Below, piece after piece: positions 11,480 to 18,991 of a stretch of 64,000 nucleotides of DNA. The stretch covers positions 62,001-126,000 of the forward strand of contig CAMYLT010000001.1 of NCBI GenBank assembly GCA_947259505.1, written 5' to 3'. The stretch is from an uncultured Porticoccus sp. (GTDB lineage: Bacteria > Pseudomonadota > Gammaproteobacteria > Pseudomonadales > Porticoccaceae). How positions within the stretch are numbered: position 1 is the first letter of the stretch; each line of letters opens with the position of its first letter. The translations under genes and the position numbers were made by a program. The notes below the pieces were generated by a model. The model did no database searches, was not told where the DNA came from, and saw nothing but the letters and a program-made list of their open reading frames with translations.

Positions 11480-13231
11480 CTAGCGATTGCGGTCGAAGCG
11501 ACGTCGACGCCGGTAGGGGAACACATCGACAATCTTGCCGCCGCGAATCTGCTCCTGTAATGCCCACCAGAATTTTACGTCGTAGATATCCCCGTGCATA
11601 TCCTCGAAGGCCTGGCGGGCCAAGGGATTGCCGGAGAAAAATAAACTGAACTCTTCCGGGAACACATCGTTGGCCGCCACTGTGTACCACGGTCGAGAGG
11701 ACATTTCCTGCTCGGCAGTTTGCGGTTCGGGGATGCGACGGAAGTTGCACTCCGTCAGCGGGCAGATTTCGTCATAGTCGTAGAACACCACCCGCTTGTG
11801 GCGGGTAACACCGAAGTTTTTCAGCAGCATGTCGCCGGGGAAGATATTGGCGGCGGCCAGCTGTTTGATGGCGTTGCCGTATTCCTCCATGACGCCGCGG
11901 GTATCCTCTTCCGATGACGTTTGCAGGAACAGGTTGAGGGGCGTCATGCGCCGCTCGGTATAGAGGTGCTTGATGATCAGGCGGTCGCCTTCGATGTGCA
12001 GCAGCGACGGAGCCACTTTTTGCAATTCCTCCATTAACTCGTCGGAGAAGCGGCTCAGGGGGAAGGAGAAGTTGGCAAATTCCTGGGTGTCCGCCATGCG
12101 GCCGATGCGGTCGTGGCGGGATACCAGAGTGTATTTGCTGCGGACAATTTCGTGGGTCACTTCTTTCGGCGGATCGAATTTGTCCTTGATAATCTTGAAC
12201 ACAATATCGTAGGACGGCAGGGTAAAGACCGACATCACCATGCCTTTGATGCCGGGAGCGATCACGTACTGATCCTGGGAGTTACGCAGGTGGCTGACAA
12301 ACTCCCGGTAGAATTCAGTCTTGGCGTGCTTCGGGAAGCCAATTGAGGCGTATACCTCATTGTCCCCCTTGTTGGGCATTAACTGCTTCAGGAAGTGGAC
12401 ATAGAGATAGGGCAGCGGTGCATCTACCATGAAATAAGTGCGGGTAAAGCTGAATACCACACTCATTTCTTCGCGGTTGAAAATGGCGGTGTCCACAAAC
12501 AGCCCGCCCTTTTCATTGTTGAGGATGGGCAGGACAATGGGATAAAAACGATCACCATCGACAATTCGGCCGATAATATAGGCCGCTTTGCTGCGGTAAA
12601 ACACTGATTCCAGAATATCGAATTTCAGGTCGGTGAGGGGGGAGTTCAGTTCACCGCGAATCTGTTCGTCGAACTCATTGAGAATTGCTTCTACATCCCG
12701 GCTGAGGTTTTCCATCGGTGTGGAAAATTCTACATCCAGCAAAATTTGCTCAAAAATGCTGGCGATATTGTCGTTGCCTTCATAGCGAATGTAGATGCTG
12801 TACTCTGCTTCCGGGATCGAAGCCATCTGAGACGACAATACGTAGATCAGGTCGTCATCGATCTTGTCGTGGTCGTTGATATAACCGAATACCGAATTGA
12901 AAAAGGTCTCGGCAATTTCGTAATTGGGGAAGTTGAATACCAGCTGGGTATAAACCGCCTTGGCCTGGCGCCACAGTTCCAGATCGGTGATGTCCTTGTT
13001 GGTCACGGTGGCGAGCAGCTCCGATACCTGGCGTACCTTGCCTTTATACAGTTCCAGTCTGTCTACATTCGACCGCTGCACGGCATGCCAGTCGGCCTTT
13101 TCAAAGCGGGCTTTGGCCCCGAGGGTCATGTTCAGATAATCAGCAAAGTAACTGCGGAAACCGTTCAGGATGGTTTTCGACATCCTTCTGGCAGTACTGT
13201 TACGAAAGAAAACAGGGTCAGCAAAGGTCAT
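11480..13231 (-). CDS. aceK: isocitrate dehydrogenase kinase/phosphatase
   Basis: 583 residues, family length. A bifunctional cytoplasmic enzyme that phosphorylates or dephosphorylates isocitrate dehydrogenase and so diverts carbon into the glyoxylate shunt on acetate or fatty acids. Clear AceK blocks are AKARFEKADWHAVQ near the N-terminus, the ATP-binding APGIKGMVMSVFTLPSYD, FKIIKDKF, GRMADTQEFANF and the catalytic VVFYDYDEICPLTECNFR. It is not next to aceA or aceB here. Start ATG 13231; an internal Met at residue 17 is a possible shorter start. Confidence 0.96.
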   Translation of the reverse strand: MTFADPVFFRNSTARRMSKTILNGFRSYFADYLNMTLGAKARFEKADWHAVQRSNVDRLELYKGKVRQVSELLATVTNKDITDLELWRQAKAVYTQLVFNFPNYEIAETFFNSVFGYINDHDKIDDDLIYVLSSQMASIPEAEYSIYIRYEGNDNIASIFEQILLDVEFSTPMENLSRDVEAILNEFDEQIRGELNSPLTDLKFDILESVFYRSKAAYIIGRIVDGDRFYPIVLPILNNEKGGLFVDTAIFNREEMSVVFSFTRTYFMVDAPLPYLYVHFLKQLMPNKGDNEVYASIGFPKHAKTEFYREFVSHLRNSQDQYVIAPGIKGMVMSVFTLPSYDIVFKIIKDKFDPPKEVTHEIVRSKYTLVSRHDRIGRMADTQEFANFSFPLSRFSDELMEELQKVAPSLLHIEGDRLIIKHLYTERRMTPLNLFLQTSSEEDTRGVMEEYGNAIKQLAAANIFPGDMLLKNFGVTRHKRVVFYDYDEICPLTECNFRRIPEPQTAEQEMSSRPWYTVAANDVFPEEFSLFFSGNPLARQAFEDMHGDIYDVKFWWALQEQIRGGKIVDVFPYRRRRRFDRNR

Positions 13232-13246
13232 GGGGTAATCCAGTCG

Positions 13247-13909
13247 TTAGACATCCAGCTTTAAAACAGACTTCAACTCTGCCAGGCGTTGGCGCGACTC
13301 TTCCCGGCTTAGTGGTGGTTTTTCATTGGTATCGTCAGACGGGTTTGGCAGTGCCAGTTGTTCGCCGCGGGCCAGTTCGCGACTGAGACGTCTGTAGTGT
13401 TCCAGAAAAACTGGATAACTGCTGGTTTCGGGTTCATTGGCCAGCCGATACCAGCCGGTTTCGAGTCCCGCGTGATAGATCAGTGGGTGGGACCAGTGAA
13501 ATCGGGCTTTTGGGGACGGGGCATTACAGGCTTCCAGATAGGCTTCTCTCGGGCTGGGCAGCCCTTGCGCATCATGGCTAGACTCACAGCATTGCATCAT
13601 CCGGTTGAGCGTGGGGAGATAGTCTGATGTTTCAATGACCCGTTTGGCACCCAGCAAAATCTGTTCACTACTGAAATGGCCAAGTGCGTCCAGCCAGAGT
13701 CGTTTGGCCTGATTGAGTAGCTCGGTATCGGCGTAGGCGCTGTAGAACTGATTGTGGTAATTCAGCCGGAACAGGGCAAAAACCTGGTTGATGGTATCAA
13801 CCAGATGGGTTGCTCTCTCAGGTGCTGGCCCAGCTGCGGTCGCTGATTTCGTCGATGAGGGTGCGATGTCGCGTACTGCCTGATCGATGAGGTCGTTGCT
13901 GTTGTCCAT
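13247..13909 (-). CDS. lambda P-like replication/helicase-loader homologue
   Basis: 220 residues. The central part (INQVFALFRLNYHNQFYSA, LWLDALGHFSSEQILLGAKR, LPTLNRMMQCCES, PSPREAYLEACNAPSPK, WSHPLIYHAGLETGWYRL) resembles the phage lambda replication protein P family, which loads DnaB helicase. The first 30 or so residues are polar and Ala/Ser-rich. Its 5' end overlaps the DnaT-like gene by 92 bases in another frame, an unusually long overlap; a later start would shorten it. Family assignment is from pattern recognition only; the helicase-loader role is inference. Confidence 0.65.
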   Translation of the reverse strand: MDNSNDLIDQAVRDIAPSSTKSATAAGPAPERATHLVDTINQVFALFRLNYHNQFYSAYADTELLNQAKRLWLDALGHFSSEQILLGAKRVIETSDYLPTLNRMMQCCESSHDAQGLPSPREAYLEACNAPSPKARFHWSHPLIYHAGLETGWYRLANEPETSSYPVFLEHYRRLSRELARGEQLALPNPSDDTNEKPPLSREESRQRLAELKSVLKLDV

Positions 13910-14927
13910 GATTCGTATCCTGGCTGTTGGCCGTTTGCTGACGGGACCACTCCCGTTTTACCTGTTGCAGGAACTTGGTGTTCCAAGAGCCGAAAAGCTG
14001 GCCACTGTCGCGCCAGTAGAGCACAAACTCTGGTACCAGTCGTTCGGCAAAAGCGCGCGGGATATTGGCAAGCGTCAGCACCTCGAACAATTCTTCACTG
14101 GGGCGCCAGTCAGAGCACAATGGCCGGGGCAGGGTGTCGTGTTCCATGGCACTGGTAAAGCGGGCCCATTGGCGTTTCACATGCATGATAAAGCGGGAAT
14201 TCCAGGTGCTGGCGCTTTCGCCACGCTCCATCCAGTAGAGCACGAACTCAGGGATGGCATCCTCGACAAAGTTGCCATTGATGCCTGCCTGCCGGGTGAG
14301 AATATCAAATGCATCCCGGGAAGGCTGCCAGTCACGGTGCATGGCCGTTTCCTGGCCACGCTTGGCGTCCTCGGTTTGTTGCTCTCGCCAAAGGCGCAGT
14401 ACCTGTTTTATAAATCGCGAACCCCAGCTGTAGCGGGGTTCACCGCGCTCGGTCCAGTAGGTTACAAATTCGGGTATCTGGGCCGAGCAAAATTCGGCGG
14501 GAATATTGTATTGGGCCAACTGTCGCATCACATCCAGCTCAGGCTGCCAGTCTGGAGAGATCGCTCTGCTGGCGGGACGTGCTACCGGCACCGCCGCCGC
14601 GCTGGGCTTTGTGCTGGTTGAGCCATCACGCTCATTAAATGCAAAACGCAGTTCATGGCTTTCCAGTAACGGGGCCGAAGCGATGAGTAAAATACCTTTG
14701 TCCCGCAAGCTGCTGGCAATGCGTTGCAGATCCTCTGGGCGCCAGAACGGCATCAGTTTCAGCAACTGATCTGCGTTGGTTGTCAGCCAGCGGAAACCGC
14801 CTTGTGGTTCCGGATGGCCAAGGAGCATTAATTCATTCAGTGCCTGGAGTAACACCGCCTCCTCTAAGCCGATAGTGGCGGCCAGCGAGGGGGATATAAC
14901 CAGCGGTTTTTCAGGAATCAGCGACAT
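13818..14927 (-). CDS. primosomal protein with three tandem DnaT-type domains
   Basis: 369 residues. Residues about 1-95 look like a winged-helix replication-initiator N-domain (LVISPSLAATIGLEEAVLLQAL). Three copies of a 56-residue unit follow at about 126-181, 199-256 and 273-329, each reading DWxP, then IPEFVxYW, then WxxxFIxxVxRxW. This is the DnaT DNA-binding domain of the replication-restart primosome, which E. coli DnaT (179 aa) has once. The gene overlaps the downstream P-like gene by 92 bases, so the pair is probably cotranslated. Role in PriA-dependent restart is inferred. Confidence 0.75.
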   Translation of the reverse strand: MSLIPEKPLVISPSLAATIGLEEAVLLQALNELMLLGHPEPQGGFRWLTTNADQLLKLMPFWRPEDLQRIASSLRDKGILLIASAPLLESHELRFAFNERDGSTSTKPSAAAVPVARPASRAISPDWQPELDVMRQLAQYNIPAEFCSAQIPEFVTYWTERGEPRYSWGSRFIKQVLRLWREQQTEDAKRGQETAMHRDWQPSRDAFDILTRQAGINGNFVEDAIPEFVLYWMERGESASTWNSRFIMHVKRQWARFTSAMEHDTLPRPLCSDWRPSEELFEVLTLANIPRAFAERLVPEFVLYWRDSGQLFGSWNTKFLQQVKREWSRQQTANSQDTNHGQQQRPHRSGSTRHRTLIDEISDRSWAST

Positions 14928-14996
14928 GCGGACACTCTATCAGAAAGCGCTTGGCAAGTTTAGGCAGCCCAGTGCGGAGATGTTGTTTTGTGTTGC

Positions 14997-15019
14997 CGGG
15001 ATTCGTCGGTAGAATCCCG
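14997..15019. promoter_or_regulatory. inverted repeat between dnaT-like and TonB receptor genes
   Basis: Perfect 8-bp arms CGGGATTC/GAATCCCG with a seven-base spacer, 40 bases ahead of the TonB receptor start and 70 bases ahead of the divergent dnaT-like start. Possible operator or small hairpin; it does not match a Fur box. Confidence 0.45.
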
Positions 15020-15058
15020 CGAAAAGAACAACAACAATACTAATTGATTGGTCATGTA

Positions 15059-17134
15059 ATGCAGCAACGGAGATCTACTGTTCCAGGGAGCGGGACAAGG
15101 AAATTGACGGGATGGAACCTGTTGACAGTGATGATACTGCTCTTGCCCCCCCTTTGGGCGCACGCATCCCCGCCGAGCGCGAGTCTGACAGAAGACGACC
15201 TGATGGCGGATATCCCGGTGGCTCTGTCGGTCACTCGCTTGCCACAGTCCACCTCGGATACCCCGATGGCGATCACGGTGATTGATCGCCAGATGATCGA
15301 GTCTTCCGGCTTCATTGAAATTCCTGATTTGCTGAGATTGGTGCCCGGCTTTCAAGTGGGGTTGAGCTGGCGTGATCATCACACAGCGGTGACTTATCAC
15401 GGGCAATCAGATGGGTTATCACGCCGCATGCAGGTGCTGATCGATGGCCGCGTGGCGGTAGGCTCCCTGTTTGGGCTGGTGGACTGGGATCGACTGGGTA
15501 TCACCATTGACGATATCGAGCGCATTGAAGTGATTCGGGGGCCCGCCGGAGTGGCCTACGGCTCGAATGCCTTTACCGGCGCCATCAATATCGTCACCCG
15601 TGAGGCCTCGCTGAATCCCGGTTGGCGTTTTACCAGCACCACGGGTAGTCGCGACACAAGTCTGGTGACCGCCCAGTACGCTGAGTCCGGTGAACGCTTT
15701 GACTATCGAGGCTCTGTGAGCCGTTACCATACCGATGGTTTTCAGGGCGTCAATGATGAGTCCACCGCGCGTTCAGGTCGCTTTCAGGGGCATTATCAGC
15801 TTGAAGCGCAGACTCGCCTGGATTTTCAACTGGGCCATTCAGAGGGGCCGTGGGGTCGAGGTGGCAGCGGTGCTCACGTGGATCCAGTCGGTGAAAAGGA
15901 TGCTTCAGAAAGGAATGCCAATGTCCGCCTGACCCATTCGGTCAAGCCGGGCAACGAGTGGTATCTGCAGTTTGGTTTCAGCTCCACCGAGGAAGACGAG
16001 GATTTTTCACTCGGTCTGTTGTCCGACCTGCTGGGGATATCACCGGTTCAGGTTCCCATTAAGGTGCCAGGGCAGCAGGACCAGGAAGTGTTTGGGCATA
16101 CCTTTGACTATCAGGTAAACCGCCGTGACCTGGAATTCCAGCAGCTGATCAGCGGCGATCGTTACCGGGTAGCCTGGGGAGGTGGTTATCGACAGGATTT
16201 GGTCAACATTCGCGAAATCACCGGCCTGAAAGAATGGACCGATATGGAAACCTATCGGGTGCAGGGCAATCTGGAATATCGCCTGACCGATAAGCTGCTG
16301 TTCAACGGCGGCGCTATTTATGAAGACAATGATATTAACCCGGGAGAAGTGTCCTGGCGTCTGGGGTTGAATTACACCCTGGTGCCGGGGCAGGTGCTGC
16401 GGGCTTCCGTGGCGGAGAGCTGGCGACAGCCGTTTCTGATTGAGAATTACCACCACATAGCCATCCGGTTGGAAGATGGCACGGACATAGACACGGTACA
16501 GGTAGCTACACAGAGTCTGGACGCCGAGCGACTGCGCAGCTATGAACTGGGCTACATTGGCCGCTGGTTCTCCGGACGGCTGGCGGCGGAAGTGAAGGTC
16601 TATCGAGAGGAGTTTCAGGATGAAATTGAATATGTCTGGGACCCGGCCTACCCGGAAATTGCCTCTATTTACAATCTGGGTGCTATCGTCGATATGAACA
16701 GCGGTAAGACTGATATCAATGGCTTTGAAACCGGTATTCAGATGCAACCTGCCGAACACACCCGCCTGTGGCTGTCCTATGCCTATGCGGATGCGAACCA
16801 GTCCTGTCCGCCAATGGCCTTTCGCAGTTTCTATGATCACGACGCCACTCCGACCCATACGGCCAGCTTGTTGGTGGCACAGGATTTCGGGCGCGGCTGG
16901 CAGTTGAGCGCAGGCTACTACTATCTCGACCAAATGGCCTGGGTGCTATGGGGCGCGGATAGCGATTCCTATGACCGGGTCGATGTGCGTCTCGCCAAGA
17001 ATATCCGCCTCAGTAAAGCCGATCTCAAATTAGAATTGATTGGCCAGAACCTCGGCGGAGACTACTACGAATTCAATACCATCAACGAGTTTGAGACCCG
17101 CACCTTCCTGCGCGCCACCCTGCAGTTTCACTGA
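15059..17134 (+). CDS. TonB-dependent outer-membrane receptor
   Basis: About 691 residues with a Sec signal peptide (hydrophobic LLTVMILLLPPLWAHA, cleavage near residue 36). Plug-domain blocks are present: DTPMAITVIDRQMIESSG, IPDLLRLVPGF, QVLIDGRVAV, IERIEVIRGPAGVAYGSNAFTG and INIVTR. A 22-strand barrel follows, ending in an aromatic LQFH. The substrate cannot be told from the sequence; the barrel lacks the features of the BtuB further downstream. No regulator, TonB or ABC gene is adjacent. ATG 15059 is chosen over upstream TTG 15044. Confidence 0.85.
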   Translation: MQQRRSTVPGSGTRKLTGWNLLTVMILLLPPLWAHASPPSASLTEDDLMADIPVALSVTRLPQSTSDTPMAITVIDRQMIESSGFIEIPDLLRLVPGFQVGLSWRDHHTAVTYHGQSDGLSRRMQVLIDGRVAVGSLFGLVDWDRLGITIDDIERIEVIRGPAGVAYGSNAFTGAINIVTREASLNPGWRFTSTTGSRDTSLVTAQYAESGERFDYRGSVSRYHTDGFQGVNDESTARSGRFQGHYQLEAQTRLDFQLGHSEGPWGRGGSGAHVDPVGEKDASERNANVRLTHSVKPGNEWYLQFGFSSTEEDEDFSLGLLSDLLGISPVQVPIKVPGQQDQEVFGHTFDYQVNRRDLEFQQLISGDRYRVAWGGGYRQDLVNIREITGLKEWTDMETYRVQGNLEYRLTDKLLFNGGAIYEDNDINPGEVSWRLGLNYTLVPGQVLRASVAESWRQPFLIENYHHIAIRLEDGTDIDTVQVATQSLDAERLRSYELGYIGRWFSGRLAAEVKVYREEFQDEIEYVWDPAYPEIASIYNLGAIVDMNSGKTDINGFETGIQMQPAEHTRLWLSYAYADANQSCPPMAFRSFYDHDATPTHTASLLVAQDFGRGWQLSAGYYYLDQMAWVLWGADSDSYDRVDVRLAKNIRLSKADLKLELIGQNLGGDYYEFNTINEFETRTFLRATLQFH

Positions 17135-17213
17135 GTCCTGGTGGTTGTGGGGCGGGCCGCGCTGCGGCGCTTTGCCGTGCTAGACTAATCGCCATTTTTT
17201 CGAGGATTTTTCT

Positions 17214-18584
17214 GTGGCGAAAAAGAAAACCACGGCTTATGTGTGCAACGACTGTGGTGCTGATTACAGCAAATGGCAGGGTCAATGTGTCGATTGCGGT
17301 GCCTGGAATACCCTGGCCGAGATCAGACTTGGTCCGGTCAGCGGTGCGGGTGGTCGAAGCAGTACAGGCTTTGCGGGTGCTGCAGATGGCCTGATCAGCA
17401 CCCTGGCTGAAATCGAGCTGGCGGATATCCCGCGTATCGGCACCGGTAGCGCCGAACTGGACCTGGTGCTTGGTGGTGGTCTGGTACCCGGTTCCTGCAT
17501 CCTGGTGGGAGGCGAACCCGGCGCCGGCAAAAGCACTCTGCTGCTGCAAACCCTCTGCAAACTCGCTGAAACCCACTCTGCACTTTATGTCACCGGTGAA
17601 GAATCGCCGCAGCAGGTGGCGATGCGCGCCCATCGCCTCGGCCTACCCACCGACAAATTGCAGATCATGGCCGAAACCGCAGTGGAAACCGTCTGCGGCA
17701 CGGCCGCACGCCTGGCGCCAAAAATTCTGGTGGTGGATTCCATTCAGGTCATGCAAATGGACGATATCGCTTCTGCGCCCGGCAGCGTGTCCCAAGTGCG
17801 CGAGAGCGCCGCCATGCTGGTGCGCCACGCGAAACAGACCGGTACAGTGTTGCTGCTGGTGGGGCATGTGACCAAGGACGGCAGCCTGGCTGGCCCTAAG
17901 GTACTGGAGCACATGATCGATTGTTCGCTGATGCTGGAAGGCTCCAGCGACAGCCACTTTCGCACCCTGCGTAGCCACAAGAACCGCTTCGGTGCAGTCA
18001 ATGAATTGGGTGTGTTCGCGATGACCGAGAAAGGCTTGCGTGAAGTGTCCAACCCTTCGGCGATCTTCCTGCAGCGGGGCGACGAAGTGGCTTCCGGCAG
18101 TGTGGTGATCGTCGTCTGGGAGGGTACGCGCCCCCTGCTGGTAGAACTGCAGGCGCTGGTGGACGACAGCCATCTGGGCAATCCGCGTCGGGTCACTGTG
18201 GGGCTGGATCACAATCGCCTGGCAATGTTGTTAGCGGTGCTGCACCGCCACGGCGGGGTGATGGTGGGTGACCAGGATGTGTTCGTCAACGTCGTGGGTG
18301 GCGTCAAGGTGCTGGAGACCAGCGCCGATCTGGCATTGATTCTGGCGGTGATTTCCAGTTTTCGCGACCACCCGCTGCCGCAGGATCTGGTGGTGTTTGG
18401 CGAGGTGGGGCTATCCGGCGAAATCCGACCGGTACAGAACGGCCAGGAACGATTGCGAGAAGCGGCCAAACACGGTTTCAAACGCGCTATCGTGCCTGCT
18501 GGCAATGCCCCACGGCAGCCCATTGTGGGCATGGAGGTGGTGCCAGTGCGCAAACTCACCGACGCTCTGGATGCCCTGGGGTGA
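17214..18584 (+). CDS. radA: DNA repair protein RadA
   Basis: 456 residues, normal length. A RecA-like motor that processes branched recombination intermediates. The order is an N-terminal four-Cys zinc finger (CNDCGADYSKWQGQC then CGAW), Walker A GGEPGAGKST near residue 102, the RadA-specific KNRFG motif (SHKNRFGAVNELG), and a C-terminal Lon-protease-like domain (VFGEVGLSGEIRPV). Start GTG 17214. Confidence 0.97.
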   Translation: MAKKKTTAYVCNDCGADYSKWQGQCVDCGAWNTLAEIRLGPVSGAGGRSSTGFAGAADGLISTLAEIELADIPRIGTGSAELDLVLGGGLVPGSCILVGGEPGAGKSTLLLQTLCKLAETHSALYVTGEESPQQVAMRAHRLGLPTDKLQIMAETAVETVCGTAARLAPKILVVDSIQVMQMDDIASAPGSVSQVRESAAMLVRHAKQTGTVLLLVGHVTKDGSLAGPKVLEHMIDCSLMLEGSSDSHFRTLRSHKNRFGAVNELGVFAMTEKGLREVSNPSAIFLQRGDEVASGSVVIVVWEGTRPLLVELQALVDDSHLGNPRRVTVGLDHNRLAMLLAVLHRHGGVMVGDQDVFVNVVGGVKVLETSADLALILAVISSFRDHPLPQDLVVFGEVGLSGEIRPVQNGQERLREAAKHGFKRAIVPAGNAPRQPIVGMEVVPVRKLTDALDALG

Positions 18585-18597
18585 GGTTGCCTTCAGA

Positions 18598-18626
18598 TTG
18601 ACTTTGCCTGTTTTGCAGCGTAAATT
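18598..18626 (+). promoter_or_regulatory. sigma-70 promoter of the B12 operon
   Basis: TTGACT, 17-base spacer, TAAATT. It ends about 15 bases before the riboswitch aptamer and sits right after the radA stop, so transcription would start near 18633 and include the whole aptamer. Confidence 0.6.
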
Positions 18627-18639
18627 TCTCCGCCTTGCT

Positions 18640-18870
18640 TTGGCAATAGGTTCCCGCCGCGCCGACCGGCGCTGCGGGTGAAACGGGAAGTTGGTGCGTT
18701 AACCATTTTGTTTTCAATGGATTAGCTATTCCAACACTGCCCCCGCAACGGTAATTGAGTGAACCCCCGATAAGGGTTCAAGAGCCAGATCACACAGCCA
18801 CTGTGCATTTGCATGGGAAGGCGATCTGGCAGGGAAACCGCTCATGAGTCCGGAGACCGGCCTGTCGCTA
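18640..18870 (+). ncRNA. cobalamin (AdoCbl-class) riboswitch
   Basis: Conserved elements occur in order: GGTTCCCG ... GGGTGAAACGGGAAG, GGTGCGTTAACC, CCAACACTGCCCCCGCAACGG, GCCACTG at 18797-18803, GGGAAGGCG, and the B12 box AGTCCGGAGACCGGCCT ending at about 18863. It lies in the leader of btuB and should shut the operon off when cobalamin is plentiful. Downstream hairpins AACCAC/GTGGTT (18879-18895) and GACAG/CTGTC (18907-18920, followed by TTTCT) are candidates for the expression platform. Confidence 0.95.
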
Positions 18871-18991
18871 CGCAGACGAACCACGGGGTGTGGTTGCGTT
18901 GGTGTCGACAGTTTTCTGTCTTTCTGCCAATCGTTACTCCGTGGACTGACCCCTACTCAAAGCGTTCGGGGCTGAACGCCGGAGAAACACA

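Noticed and set aside
16040..16933. 297-codon open frame antisense to the TonB receptor
   Set aside because: Shadow of a real gene; composition rich in His, Gln and Arg and no domain.
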